From positions 1 to 64,000 of the forward strand of contig NZ_PDZC01000009.1 of the NCBI RefSeq assembly GCF_002743375.1: DNA of 64,000 nucleotides, given 5' to 3'. The DNA is from Sporosarcina sp. P34. GTDB taxonomy: Bacteria > Bacillota > Bacilli > Bacillales_A > Planococcaceae. Every line of letters begins with the position of its first letter. Within the stretch, counting starts at the first letter, position 1. Below are positions 55,395-64,000 of the stretch, piece after piece. The notes below the pieces were generated by a model. The model saw nothing but the letters and a program-made list of their open reading frames with translations, had not been told where the DNA came from and ran no database searches. The translations under genes and the position numbers were made by a program.

Positions 55395-56528
55395 TTGGTG
55401 ACATTAGAACAAACTTTACAAGACGACAAAGCAAGTGTATTGGATAAAATGGTCGAGCACGAACAAATTTTATTTTGTCATGATAAAGCAACAGGGCTTC
55501 AAGCCATCATAGCCGTCCACGATACGACAATGGGGCCTGCACTTGGCGGATGCCGTATGGCGCCGTATAAAACGATGGATCTCGCATTACAGGATGTTCT
55601 TCGCCTATCAAAAGGAATGACATATAAGTGCGCGGCAGCTGATGTAGACTTCGGCGGCGGTAAATCGGTCATCATCGGTGATCCGTTAAAAGACAAAACG
55701 CCTGAGAAATTCCGCGCTTTTGGTCAATTCATCGAATCATTGAACGGACGCTTCTATACAGGAACAGACATGGGCACAACGCTTGAAGACTTCGTGCACG
55801 CAATGAAAGAAACCAACTACATCGTCGGCAAGCCCGTTGAATACGGTGGCGGCGGAGACTCGTCCATCCCTACTGCACTCGGCGTGTTCTATGGGATCAA
55901 AGCAACAAACCAGACGTTGTTTGGTGACGACAAAGTAGAAGGCAGAACATACAGTATTCAAGGTCTTGGAAAAGTAGGGTATAAAGTAGCTGAACATATT
56001 ATTAATGAAGGCGGAAACGTGATCGTCACAGATATTCATGAACAGGCCATCGCGGATATTCAGAAGCTTGGTGGAAGCGCTGTCAAAACAGTATCAAGCG
56101 ATGAGATTTATAGCCAACAAGCAGATATTTTCGTTCCTTGTGCATTCGGTGGCGTGATCAATGACGACACGCTGAGCGTATTGAAAGTCCGTGGAATCAC
56201 GGGCTCCGCAAACAATCAGCTCGCGGAAAGTCGCCACGGAGAACTGCTCCGTGAAAAAGGTATTTTGTACGCACCGGACTATATCGTCAATGGCGGTGGT
56301 CTGATCCAAGTGGCGGATGAACTGTACGGAACGAACCCTGCACGTGTACTCGCCAAAACGCAAAATATCTATAACTCACTACTTCAAGTATTCAATCAGG
56401 CAGAACAAGATCATATTACGACTGCCACTGCCGCAGACCGTATGTGCGAAAAGCGTATTGAAGATGCGAAGAACCGCAACAGCTTCTTCACGCAGTCCAA
56501 CAGACCGAAATGGAATTTTCATCGGTAA
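55395..56528 (+). CDS. pdh: NAD-dependent phenylalanine dehydrogenase
   Basis: 377 residues from a TTG at 55395, eight bases after GAGGGGG (GTG at 55398 is the alternative). Glu/Leu/Phe/Val dehydrogenase family. Substrate-side residues: GPALGGCRM (about 47-55), Lys78 in [10 protein letters not shown] and Lys90 in [18 protein letters not shown] (about 115-124) and GSANNQL are the phenylalanine-dehydrogenase forms; leucine dehydrogenases have a different TAEDVGTT-type motif. Rossmann loop GLGKVG near 190. It is very close, from general knowledge, to the Sporosarcina ureae enzyme, including the ending [16 protein letters not shown]. It deaminates L-phenylalanine to phenylpyruvate reversibly. Confidence 0.92.
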   Translation: MVTLEQTLQDDKASVLDKMVEHEQILFCHDKATGLQAIIAVHDTTMGPALGGCRMAPYKTMDLALQDVLRLSKGMTYKCAAADVDFGGGKSVIIGDPLKDKTPEKFRAFGQFIESLNGRFYTGTDMGTTLEDFVHAMKETNYIVGKPVEYGGGGDSSIPTALGVFYGIKATNQTLFGDDKVEGRTYSIQGLGKVGYKVAEHIINEGGNVIVTDIHEQAIADIQKLGGSAVKTVSSDEIYSQQADIFVPCAFGGVINDDTLSVLKVRGITGSANNQLAESRHGELLREKGILYAPDYIVNGGGLIQVADELYGTNPARVLAKTQNIYNSLLQVFNQAEQDHITTATAADRMCEKRIEDAKNRNSFFTQSNRPKWNFHR

Positions 56529-56557
56529 TAAAAATAGCTAAATGAGGTGAACGATTC

Positions 56558-57625
56558 ATGGAAGAACTATATCCAATTACTCAATATGTGAATGAAGAAG
56601 GGAAATTCTCGGATGATTCCATTAAAGGAGACATCTCAACCGAGTTAGTTCATACATTTTACTATAATATGCTACGAATCAGAACGTTTGACCGCAAAGC
56701 GAAAAGCCTGCAGCGTCAAGGCAGACTTGGAACGTATGCCCTTTTCGAAGGACAGGAGGCGGCACAAGTAGGAAGCGCTCTTTCCTTGGAAATAGACGAC
56801 TGGGTGTTTCCTACCTATCGGGATCACGGTGCCCTGTTGACGTTCGGCGCAAATATGCCGAACGTGTTGCTGTACTGGAACGGACGCGCGGAAGGGAATG
56901 TGCATCCTGGCCGCAATATCTTCCCTCCAGCCGTTCCGATTGCCACACAGCTCCCCCATGCGGCAGGTGCTGCGTGGGCAGATAAACGTAAAGGCAATAC
57001 ACATGTTTCGATCGCTTATTTTGGCGACGGGGCGACATCTGAGGGAGACTTTCACGAAGGCATGAACTTTGCCAGTGTCTTCAAGTTACCTGTCGTGTTC
57101 TTTAACCAGAACAACGGCTATGCCATTTCGACGTCAATTGAGAAGCAAATGAACTCCAAAACCATCGCGCAGAAAAGTGTCGCGTACGGCATGCCTGGCA
57201 TCCGCATTGATGGAAACGATATTTTCGCCGTATATTTTGAGACGAAAAAAGCATTCGACAGAGCGAGAAACGGTGGCGGACCGACGTTAATCGAAGCCGT
57301 TACCCAGCGTTTCGGTGCCCATACCACAGCGGACGATCCGACGAAATACCGCGATCAAAACGAAGTCGAATCTACACGCGATCAATTAGATCCCCTAATA
57401 CGCTTAGAACGTTTCATGAAAGAACAAAAATACTGGGACGAAAACTGGGTGCAAGAAATCACTACACAGATCAACGAGGAAATTGAAAAAGCAGTCGTGG
57501 ATATGGAAAACTTCCCGAAAGCGAATGTAGAAGATTTATTCGACCATGTATTTGAAGAACTGCCATGGCCACTACAGGAGCAGAAAGATCAGTATCTACA
57601 ATCAGTAAGGAGTGAGCAAGTATGA
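56558..57625 (+). CDS. 2-oxoacid dehydrogenase E1 component, alpha subunit
   Basis: 355 residues. ThDP-dependent PDH E1-alpha type: FEGQEAAQVG (about 64-73), PTYRDHGALL (about 88-97), and the ThDP/Mg motif GDGATSEGDFHEGMNFASVF (about 156-175) ending QNNGYAIS (NN position intact). A serine-bearing phosphoryl-loop-like segment RFGAHTTADDP follows. It resembles PdhA more than BkdAA in spacing, but gene context (after phenylalanine dehydrogenase) points to phenylpyruvate as one substrate. Start ATG with AATGAGGTGAACGATTC; overlaps E1-beta by 4 bp. Confidence 0.88.
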   Translation: MEELYPITQYVNEEGKFSDDSIKGDISTELVHTFYYNMLRIRTFDRKAKSLQRQGRLGTYALFEGQEAAQVGSALSLEIDDWVFPTYRDHGALLTFGANMPNVLLYWNGRAEGNVHPGRNIFPPAVPIATQLPHAAGAAWADKRKGNTHVSIAYFGDGATSEGDFHEGMNFASVFKLPVVFFNQNNGYAISTSIEKQMNSKTIAQKSVAYGMPGIRIDGNDIFAVYFETKKAFDRARNGGGPTLIEAVTQRFGAHTTADDPTKYRDQNEVESTRDQLDPLIRLERFMKEQKYWDENWVQEITTQINEEIEKAVVDMENFPKANVEDLFDHVFEELPWPLQEQKDQYLQSVRSEQV

Positions 57626-58644
57626 ATCCAGTTACTGAAAAATCAGCAGTAGAAACAACTAAAACGACACAGTCATTAACGCTTGTCCAGGCCGTGACAG
57701 ATGCACTCGGTACGATGCTCGCTGAAGACGACCGCGTCATGCTGCTCGGAGAAGACATCGGGAAAAACGGTGGCGTATTCCGCGCAACCGAAGGCCTTCA
57801 AGAAAAATTCGGTGAAGATCGTGTCATTGACACACCGTTAAGTGAAGCCGGCATTGTCGGCGCCTCAGTTGGGCTAGCAGTCAACGGAATGATTCCGATC
57901 GTGGAAATACAATTTCTCGGTTTTATTTATCCAGCATACGAACAAATTGCCACGCATGTGACTCGAGTAAGAATGCGGACGATGAGCAAGTATACGGTGC
58001 CAATGGTCATTCGTGCGCCATACGGGGCGGGCGTGCGCGCACCGGAAATTCATTCAGACAGTCCGGAATCCCTTTTCACACATATGCCAGGCATTAAAGT
58101 CGTCTGTCCTTCATCCCCTGCCGACGCGAAAGGTTTGCTCATCGCAGCGATTAAAGATCCCGATCCCGTATTGTTCATGGAGCCGATGCGCTTATATCGC
58201 GCTTTCCGCGAAGATGTTCCGGAAGGGATGTATGAAATCGAAATCGGCAAAGGGAAGAAAGTGGCGGAAGGTGATGATGTAACCGTCATCGCTTGGGGCG
58301 CCATGGTGCCTGTCGCGAAGAAAGCGGCTGAAAAAGCGAAAGCTAGAGGGATTCAATGTGACGTAATTGATATGCGTACGTTGTTCCCTCTCGATAAAGA
58401 CATCATCGCAGAATCTGTACAAAAAACCGGCCGCGTCGTCGTCGTGCATGAAGCACATGAAACGACAGGTGTCGGAAACGATATTTTGTCTATTATTAAT
58501 AAATATTCATTCTTATATATGAAAGCACCAATTGAAAAAGTAACGGGATTTGACGTCCCAGTCCCCTTCTTCGCACTGGAAGATGATTATCTACCCACTA
58601 CCAAACGTATAGATGAAGCAATCGAAAAAGTCTATACATTCTAA
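57622..58644 (+). CDS. 2-oxoacid dehydrogenase E1 component, beta subunit
   Basis: 340 residues. Transketolase-like pyrimidine-binding domain with [29 protein letters not shown] (in pieces, about 14-42; catalytic Glu in GEDIG), [27 protein letters not shown] and the C-terminal half with [14 protein letters not shown] and [16 protein letters not shown]. The first 13 residues form a polar extension. Its ATG sits in the E1-alpha stop (ATGA). It forms the alpha2beta2 E1 that decarboxylates a 2-oxoacid and acylates the E2 lipoyl group. Confidence 0.88.
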   Translation: MNPVTEKSAVETTKTTQSLTLVQAVTDALGTMLAEDDRVMLLGEDIGKNGGVFRATEGLQEKFGEDRVIDTPLSEAGIVGASVGLAVNGMIPIVEIQFLGFIYPAYEQIATHVTRVRMRTMSKYTVPMVIRAPYGAGVRAPEIHSDSPESLFTHMPGIKVVCPSSPADAKGLLIAAIKDPDPVLFMEPMRLYRAFREDVPEGMYEIEIGKGKKVAEGDDVTVIAWGAMVPVAKKAAEKAKARGIQCDVIDMRTLFPLDKDIIAESVQKTGRVVVVHEAHETTGVGNDILSIINKYSFLYMKAPIEKVTGFDVPVPFFALEDDYLPTTKRIDEAIEKVYTF

Positions 58645-58657
58645 GGAGGTTTCCCCA

Positions 58658-59887
58658 TTGTTAGAAGTAAAACTGCATGATATAGGAGAAGGAATGACGG
58701 AAGCCGAGATTCTTCACTATCTTGTGAAACCCGGTGACTCCGTTGTTGCGGATCAAGCCCTTGTAGAAGTACAAACAGATAAAATGGTAGCGGAATTACC
58801 GTCGCCCGCAACTGGAATTGTAAAAGAACTATTAATCGATACTGCCTCTACGGTTAATGTAGGCACTACGATCTTATTGATAGAAGTGGAAAATGGTTCC
58901 GGACGGGCCGAGAAAGCCACTGCTGCCAAGTCGGCCCCGACCGAAACAAAGAAACTCGCTGCCACAATCTTCAAAGGCCCTCACCGGATCATGGCAGCTC
59001 CGTACACACGGAAAATTGCTAGAGAAAACGGCGTGGACATTACACTAGTCAACGGAACGGGTCCTGCAGGTCGTATTTTAGAAGAAGACGTGTACCGTTT
59101 CATGAAAGAAGGAAGCGATCAAACTTCCGCGGTGCTGGAAACTGCAGTAACGGATACTTTGCAATCCACTCCTGCAACTAAAGCAACACCTGCAGAAGTG
59201 GAGACGATACCTTTCACAGGCATCCGTAAGCAGATCGCAAAGAAAATGACCCAATCACTGACGACGATTCCGCATGTTACACATTTCGAGGAAATCGATA
59301 TGACGAATCTCCTTGCACTGCGCGAGGAACTAAAAGCAGACGGAGCCTCTATTTCCGCAGTGGCATTTTTCATCAAGGCATTGGTCGTAGCGTTAAAGGA
59401 CTTCCCTGTTTTCAACGCCAAGCTGGATGAAGAAAATGGCGTCATCATTCTTGAAAAAGACTATCATATCGGACTTGCCGTTGATTCAACACTCGGACTG
59501 ATTGTGCCCGTTTTGAAAAATGCTCATAAGAAAACATTGCTAGAAGTCAATACGGAAATGAAAGAGCTGAATGAAAAAGCACGGCTCGGTACATTGTCAG
59601 GTAAAGAAATGCGCGGTGGCACCATGACCATCACGAACGTCGGACCACTCGGAAGTACGGGCGCGACGCCGATTATTAACCATCCTGAAACGGCGATCAT
59701 CGCATTCCATAAAACAAAGAAATGCGCAGTGGTCACGGATGATGACGAAATTGTCATCCGATCGATGATGAATATTTCCATGTCATTTGACCACCGAGTA
59801 GCAGACGGCGCAACGGCAGTAGCCTTTACAAACCGCTTTGCAGAATTGATTGAACATCCTAAAAAGCTTTGGTTGGAATTAATATAA
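58658..59887 (+). CDS. 2-oxoacid dehydrogenase E2 (dihydrolipoyl acyltransferase)
   Basis: 409 residues from a TTG at 58658, eight bases after AAGGAGG; the longer frame overlaps E1-beta and includes that site. Lipoyl domain about 1-77 with the lipoylated Lys42 in QTDKMVAE; peripheral subunit-binding domain about 110-150 ([28 protein letters not shown]); catalytic domain about 185-409 with the active-site DHRVADGA near 380 and GTMTITNVG. One lipoyl domain only. No E3 (dihydrolipoamide dehydrogenase) lies downstream, so E3 must be shared with another complex. Confidence 0.9.
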   Translation: MLEVKLHDIGEGMTEAEILHYLVKPGDSVVADQALVEVQTDKMVAELPSPATGIVKELLIDTASTVNVGTTILLIEVENGSGRAEKATAAKSAPTETKKLAATIFKGPHRIMAAPYTRKIARENGVDITLVNGTGPAGRILEEDVYRFMKEGSDQTSAVLETAVTDTLQSTPATKATPAEVETIPFTGIRKQIAKKMTQSLTTIPHVTHFEEIDMTNLLALREELKADGASISAVAFFIKALVVALKDFPVFNAKLDEENGVIILEKDYHIGLAVDSTLGLIVPVLKNAHKKTLLEVNTEMKELNEKARLGTLSGKEMRGGTMTITNVGPLGSTGATPIINHPETAIIAFHKTKKCAVVTDDDEIVIRSMMNISMSFDHRVADGATAVAFTNRFAELIEHPKKLWLELI

Positions 59888-59926
59888 ATAGTAGGCGATA
59901 TCATCCAAGTAATAATGAATTACTTT

Positions 59927-59956
59927 ACCCGGGTTCACGTTAACCGGGTTTTTTCT
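59927..59956 (+). terminator. Intrinsic terminator of the E1-E2 operon
   Basis: ACCCGGgTT pairs with AACCGGGT, followed by TTTTTTC. Confidence 0.85.
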
Positions 59957-59981
59957 TGTCTAATTTCAATTACTTCAAAAA

Positions 59982-60018
59982 TAAAAATCTTTCCCGTTTT
60001 ACCGGAAAAGATTTTTTG
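59982..60018. terminator. Intrinsic terminator of the thioesterase gene
   Basis: AAAATCTTTcCCG (59984-59996) pairs with CGGaAAAGATTTT (60003-60015), with A-rich and T-rich flanks, so it works for the minus-strand gene and backs up the plus-strand one. Confidence 0.85.
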
Positions 60019-60040
60019 AGATCGTCTGCACTAGTCCACC

Positions 60041-60460
60041 TTACTTAGCCAAGATCATTACAGAAGAAACGACGTCTCCAACTTTCTTGTCATTTTGAAA
60101 GAGACTAGCTACTACATAAGCCATCTTGCGTCCGAGCCGTTCTACACGAGCCTCTACTTCCACCGTTCCTATCAACACGGGCCGGTGAAATGTCGTATGA
60201 ATATCTACAGAAGCAAATGTCTGATCTTCGGCTATTTTGGAAGCAACCGCATAAGCCATCATAATATCTGCCGCGGATGTTAAAAAACCACCCATCGACA
60301 CGCCGTTTCCATTCATGAACTTCTCATCTACTGTCCAAACACCACGAGCCAGTCCATCCTCTGCTGACCGTACGTCAAGCTGCAATGTCAAATCACAATT
60401 CGGAGGCGTCGCTTCCCCCTTCACTACCTTCATCAAATCCACTGTTTTCGGCTCTGCCAT
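60041..60460 (-). CDS. PaaI-family hotdog acyl-CoA thioesterase
   Basis: 139 residues from the ATG at 60460 (GGAGTGGATGAGCGG upstream); the longer frame to 60517 is unsupported. Single hotdog domain: the helix-preceding motif NGNGVSMGGFLTSAADIMMAYAV (about 55-77, in pieces) replaces the usual HGG with a related form, followed by SVDIHTTFHRPVLIGTVEVEA. Such enzymes hydrolyse acyl-CoA, in several genera phenylacetyl-CoA. Convergent with the E2 gene that probably makes an acyl-CoA, so it could act as an overflow valve; that link is inference. Confidence 0.8.
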   Translation of the reverse strand: MAEPKTVDLMKVVKGEATPPNCDLTLQLDVRSAEDGLARGVWTVDEKFMNGNGVSMGGFLTSAADIMMAYAVASKIAEDQTFASVDIHTTFHRPVLIGTVEVEARVERLGRKMAYVVASLFQNDKKVGDVVSSVMILAK

Positions 60461-60538
60461 CCGCTCATCCACTCCATTACTTTGTTTTACTATCTGATAC
60501 ACAAGGGGGAAATGCAAGACGTGGATAATAGAATGCCG

Positions 60539-61357
60539 TTACTTATCCCCATACTCCCGATAATACCGCTCTACTCCCTCGATCAGACGCTCCGTACGCA
60601 TCGCTGTATACTGTTCAAACGAAGGATCTTCCTTCTCTTTAACGAGCGACCATAACGACCAAAGAAAGTCAGTCTTTAACTTTTGCAGATCAAGCGACTC
60701 TTTCGAGGAAGCTGGCAAACCGTAATAATCGAGTAACACTTGCTCTTGCTGCTCACTTAACTCCCGTTCCAAAATAAACGCCGCCAAATCCCATTCAGGC
60801 AAATAATTCGCACTGTACTCCCAGTCAATCAACAGCACTTGCTTGGCATCATTCTGAATAAAATTACCCGTCACCGAATCCATATGACACGGCGCATATT
60901 CTTGCCGCTCCCCTTGCGTCAACTTCCGCAACCGCTCCTCCAACAATACATAAAGCGAAGGAATTTCCGTTAACGAACGCTTATACTTCTCCACCTCGTC
61001 CCAATAATTAAAACGATTCTTAAATTCCCTATTCGACGAATGAAGCGTAGCCAACACACCCGCCACTTTCTCCAAATACTCCGGCGTCACAATCAAATCC
61101 CGCGTTAAATCAGCCGTCGCATCATAATACGGAGTCATTTTAATACCCTCATCGGTAAACACCACGTTACCAACTGTCACCCCAACTTCAGCCGCAATCT
61201 GCTGATTTGCTTTTTCATTTTGGCGGTTAATAATATCTTCAAACTCATGCGCCGGGAAACGTAGGACGTATTTTTGTCCTTTGTGCGCAACGAGGAAGTT
61301 TAGATTGGTAAGACCGCCTAGTCTTTTGATGTATGTAAGATCTTCGATTAGAAACAC
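60539..61357 (-). CDS. Choline/ethanolamine-kinase-like phosphotransferase (APH superfamily)
   Basis: 272 residues. The APH fold: a Gly-rich N-lobe start (RLGGLTNLNFLV, about 10-21, like the GGLTN of LicA-type choline kinases), KYVLRFP with the ATP-binding Lys-equivalent region, then the catalytic loop CHMDSVTGNFI (about 158-168; the usual CHND has become CHMD but the Asp and Asn remain) and IDWEYS (about 178-183) for Mg binding. It probably phosphorylates choline, ethanolamine or another small alcohol. GTG start with GAGGTG seven bases upstream. Confidence 0.85.
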   Translation of the reverse strand: MFLIEDLTYIKRLGGLTNLNFLVAHKGQKYVLRFPAHEFEDIINRQNEKANQQIAAEVGVTVGNVVFTDEGIKMTPYYDATADLTRDLIVTPEYLEKVAGVLATLHSSNREFKNRFNYWDEVEKYKRSLTEIPSLYVLLEERLRKLTQGERQEYAPCHMDSVTGNFIQNDAKQVLLIDWEYSANYLPEWDLAAFILERELSEQQEQVLLDYYGLPASSKESLDLQKLKTDFLWSLWSLVKEKEDPSFEQYTAMRTERLIEGVERYYREYGDK

Positions 61358-61633
61358 TTTTTTGCACCTCGGTTTTCTGTACTATTGTACTTATTGTTCT
61401 ATTAATATATTTCTGAATTGAAATTAATTATATCAGGACCCACTGTACAATCAAGTAACTATCAGAATAGGCCGATTATTAATTGTAATCAAGCAGACGT
61501 TTGATTTGATGCTTATTGTATAATGGCTTCCCTATTGTATTTTAGAGTGGTAAAACTTCAAATATGCAGAGCCGATATACATTGTCATTTCGGTTCACAG
61601 CGTCCTGTGTTGATTCTCTTTGCTAATTACCAC

Positions 61634-61984
61634 TCACTTGTCATATAGAGTGTTTTTCTGAAAAGGATACAGATATTTAATATTTTTTTGGAGATTGATT
61701 GTATGTGACTGGATTTTGTATTGCTTTTCTGTTTTGTCATTCAAGTAATTGATAATGATATGTGCAACGTCGAGATTCTTCTCGACAATAGTTTTATTCT
61801 TTATTTTTAAAGATTCTTTAAGTTCTTTAGTTATTGGCTTGGCGGATTTAGGCAAGTGCACTTGCTCAAAATCGTCAGGTCCACCTGTCGACTTTGGGCA
61901 GACCACTTGTGACTGTTGGGCAGGGTGTTGTGTCAAATTGGGTGGGCTAATTATTATGTATTTGGGTAGAGATTTCTTATACAT
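61634..61984 (-). pseudogene. Remnant of a phage replication protein (C-terminal domain)
   Basis: 116 codons. The N-terminal half is low-complexity, rich in Pro/Gln/Thr/Lys, as in the linker of phage replication proteins. The C-terminal half has VAHIIINYLNDKTEKQYKIQSHT, which resembles the start of the conserved C-terminal domain of phage replication (Phg_2220_C type) proteins; the rest of that domain is replaced by an unrelated short end. No HTH or DnaD-like head is present and no ribosome binding site was seen, so this looks like a truncated leftover. AT-rich compared with the genes to the left. Confidence 0.5.
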
Positions 61985-62202
61985 CAGGAAGGGTTATTTG
62001 ATCATGGATTAAATATTTATTAATCACCTATATATCATTATTTAAAAAATCTCTACACCGAATCTATTAATATTTTCATTATTTTTAAATAAAAATTGTG
62101 GTTTATAAGGTAATGAGATATCAGCAGCACTTAATCTGTTTGCTTTTGGGTATAAATTCATGACCCACTGAATAAGTATTCTTTGGGAGGTGTTTTGTTT
62201 AA

Positions 62203-62486
62203 ATGAATATTGAACCAAAAGAATTATTGTTAAAAATGAAAGAGCATGACTTTTTTATGACACTACAATCGGCAAAATAGGCAATGCGAATTATCAGAAA
62301 GATAAGGCATATGTGTATAAGATATCGGAATTACTTTATGAAAATTTTCACAAGGTTAGATTTGTAGACGATTTAAGTGAAAGTGTAATTGGTAAAGGAA
62401 AATGGCAATTTCCTAATACACAGATACACCCCATTTCGCTAGCCTTTTCACATTTCAATGGGATTATTCTCTTTATATTTTTATGA
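62203..62486 (+). pseudogene. Frameshifted short gene, unknown family
   Basis: An ATG at 62203 after TGGGAGGTGTTTTG starts MNIEPKELLLKMKEHDFF, then hits TAG at 62277 if read straight. Shifting frame at the T6 run (about 62250-62257) continues openly as YDTTIGKIGNANYQKDKAYVY and on to FRFVDDL-, GKGKWQF- type residues, ending TGA at 62486, about 93 residues in all. A run of identical bases at the break suggests a recent one-base indel, or a sequencing slip. I do not recognise the product. Confidence 0.45.
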
Positions 62487-62532
62487 CTTGTTTGCACGCT
62501 GTTTTAAGACAAGCGACTTCTTCTGTCGATGG

Positions 62533-64000
62533 CTATTTATATTTCTTATCAAACTCATCTATAAAGGGAACTAAGTTGTTTATTTCTTCTATAATATTTT
62601 TATTTGTAGGTAATTGTATATCAATATACTTAATTTCCATTTCTTTTAGATATCTCAACATTTCTTTATACTTATGTGCATCTTCATGATTCCAAGCGAA
62701 ACCGCCTTTATTTAAAAACATAATTGATGGCATGTAGTTATTCGATATTAATATATTAGCTGTGTATGAAATATTATTTATAGTTCCCTCTGTTTCTTCT
62801 TTACATATAATTACACCGTCAATACTGTCATGATAAATATCCATTATTCCAAATAATACGCTTAAGTCTCGTGTTTCTAAAATAGTTGGTTGATATGCCT
62901 TCACTTTAGGAAATCTCTCCTGGGTTGGATAATATCTAACTAACTCCTCCTTCAACGTATTTGCTATTTCTTGGTCAAGACAGTCACTATATTCAATTAT
63001 TATCGATTTGACTTTTTTGAGAACACTATTTAATAAAACATTGCTTGAGTTATATAAAACATCTATTTCACTCAACTCTTGTTCAGTTATATAGTTATTT
63101 ATTCTATGCACTTCAAGAACATCAAGCATGTAATCAATTGCTATTTCTTTAAAGCCCTCAGGCAATCTTTTTAGATAATGGTTATTTAAAAGGCTTATCA
63201 AAATATGATGTGAACGGTTCGAAAAGAACGATAACTCTTCGTTTATTCCACCATTTACAGATAGTCTATATAAATCATCACAATCCTTTCTAATCTTAAT
63301 TATTCCCCTTAAATTTCCTTTTGTTAGATAAAATATTTTTCTGAGCTCTTCAATCTGGCCTATTTTTAGAACTTTTGGTGCCACTAAAATAAATTCTTGC
63401 CAGTTTAATCTTGGTAAAAAAATATACTCTCTAACCACGTTATTTAGGATTAAATGATTGTTACTATATTTCATATCCAAAAATTTTTTAGTGTCAAACA
63501 ATAAGAAAAATATAACAGGACATTCTGTTAGAAGAATTTTATTCTCATTCATAAATTTTTCTATTTCATCATTGCTCATCTTATCTAGTTCATCCAATAT
63601 AATAACCACGGATAATTTTTCAGAGAAAATATTGAGGAGACTAATAACTTCTTTTAATAAGTCTTCTTTTCTTTGTCTCGAAGATTTGATCTTCAAGTTT
63701 TGGACTCTCTCATCAGTTAAATGTGTATCTTCAGAGCTCATATTAAACATAGAGAAAAACATTCCAACTAGGCTTACCTTACTCTTGAAACTCAAACCGA
63801 ATTTTGTAACGTTACTACTCCTACTATTATTCTCTTCTATCTCTTCCAAAAATATATCAAATAACACGCTCTCTTTTAATTCAGCAATCCTGTCTTTATA
63901 ACTTATTAATCCATCTGTTTTTTTGTGCTTTTCTTCGTCTAATCTAGATATCTCTTTTTTTTCTATATATATTTTTTCTAAAAATAATACTATCTCTCTC
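62533..64000 (-). CDS. Large P-loop NTPase, C-terminal part (5' end beyond the window)
   Basis: At least 488 residues; the frame stays open to the window edge with no start needed, so the N-terminus and Walker A are outside. Visible features: a Lys/Glu-rich coiled stretch at the start, Walker B LSVVIILDELDKM and the following AAA/STAND-like core VIFFLLFDTKKFLDM, a helical middle, and a C-terminal alpha/beta-looking region (DGVIICKEETEG, then YIDIQLP near the end). AT-rich, in an accessory segment with phage debris. It resembles KAP or other STAND-like ATPases used in phage defence, but without the N-terminus the family is uncertain. Confidence 0.65.
   Translation of the reverse strand, partial: REIVLFLEKIYIEKKEISRLDEEKHKKTDGLISYKDRIAELKESVLFDIFLEEIEENNSRSSNVTKFGLSFKSKVSLVGMFFSMFNMSSEDTHLTDERVQNLKIKSSRQRKEDLLKEVISLLNIFSEKLSVVIILDELDKMSNDEIEKFMNENKILLTECPVIFFLLFDTKKFLDMKYSNNHLILNNVVREYIFLPRLNWQEFILVAPKVLKIGQIEELRKIFYLTKGNLRGIIKIRKDCDDLYRLSVNGGINEELSFFSNRSHHILISLLNNHYLKRLPEGFKEIAIDYMLDVLEVHRINNYITEQELSEIDVLYNSSNVLLNSVLKKVKSIIIEYSDCLDQEIANTLKEELVRYYPTQERFPKVKAYQPTILETRDLSVLFGIMDIYHDSIDGVIICKEETEGTINNISYTANILISNNYMPSIMFLNKGGFAWNHEDAHKYKEMLRYLKEMEIKYIDIQLPTNKNIIEEINNLVPFIDEFDKKYK

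Overview
The window looks like a chromosomal segment of a motile, spore-forming Gram-positive rod of the Planococcaceae, most likely Sporosarcina. The reasons are: gene order shared with Bacillus subtilis (yitS/U/V/W, csbA-minJ-ctpB, ftsEX-cccB-prfB-secA-hpf-flagellar genes, the ycs/kip 5-oxoproline cluster), an NAD-dependent phenylalanine dehydrogenase of the Sporosarcina/Lysinibacillus type, two YjcZ-type miniproteins, strong AGGAGG ribosome binding sites, frequent TTG/GTG starts, and a GC-rich palindromic intergenic repeat of a kind common in Bacillales. No rRNA, tRNA, CRISPR array or intact insertion sequence was found.

Layout. 1-0.7 kb: intergenic palindromic repeats. 0.7-3.7 kb: yitW/yitV-like genes facing a HAD phosphatase and a DegV protein. 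3.9-8.2 kb: a membrane-anchored amylase-like protein without its catalytic residues, a tiny membrane protein, YisL, a FAH-family protein and a DUF418 protein. 8.2-15.4 kb: addB-addA. 15.8-17.6 kb: a TVP38 protein and azlCD. 17.7-27.3 kb (minus strand): csbA, minJ, ctpB, a TlpA thioredoxin with a polytopic Lgt-like partner, a coiled-coil M23 hydrolase, ftsX, ftsE, cccB and prfB with its programmed frameshift. 27.4-34.3 kb: secA, hpf, a PilZ protein, fliT, fliS, fliD and flaG. 34.6-39.1 kb: two chemoreceptors flanking two YjcZ genes. 39.1-39.9 kb: a 42-bp tandem array. 40.0-41.7 kb: a small sigma factor, a zinc-ribbon protein and comK with an unusual leader. 42.0-42.2 kb: a second, 21-bp array. 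42.3-47.9 kb: the pxpABC/ycsG/ycsI/kipR system. 48.1-51.8 kb: a giant 1,223-aa modular flagellin. 52.3-59.9 kb: a nucleotidase, then an Lrp regulator divergent from an amino-acid transporter, phenylalanine dehydrogenase and a 2-oxoacid dehydrogenase E1-alpha/E1-beta/E2 operon. 60.0-61.4 kb: a PaaI-like thioesterase and a choline-kinase-like phosphotransferase. 61.4-64.0 kb: an AT-rich accessory segment with a phage replication-protein remnant, a frameshifted gene and the C-terminal part of a large P-loop NTPase cut by the window edge.

How the genes work together. Core functions are recombinational repair (AddAB), division and cell-wall hydrolysis (FtsEX, M23 protein, MinJ, CtpB), secretion (SecA), translation (RF2, HPF) and motility/chemotaxis (FliDST, FlaG, PilZ, flagellin, two MCPs). 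The metabolic modules are nitrogen-related: 5-oxoproline recycling to glutamate, and a probable route phenylalanine -> phenylpyruvate -> phenylacetyl-CoA.

Most worth a second look: the comK leader (intrinsic terminator, then a 45-codon ORF containing a long stem-loop, then comK), the eight-module flagellin, the catalytically dead amylase-like protein, the composite two-hairpin repeat with a collapsed derivative elsewhere, the two minisatellite arrays around the sigma factor/comK region, and the phenylalanine operon.
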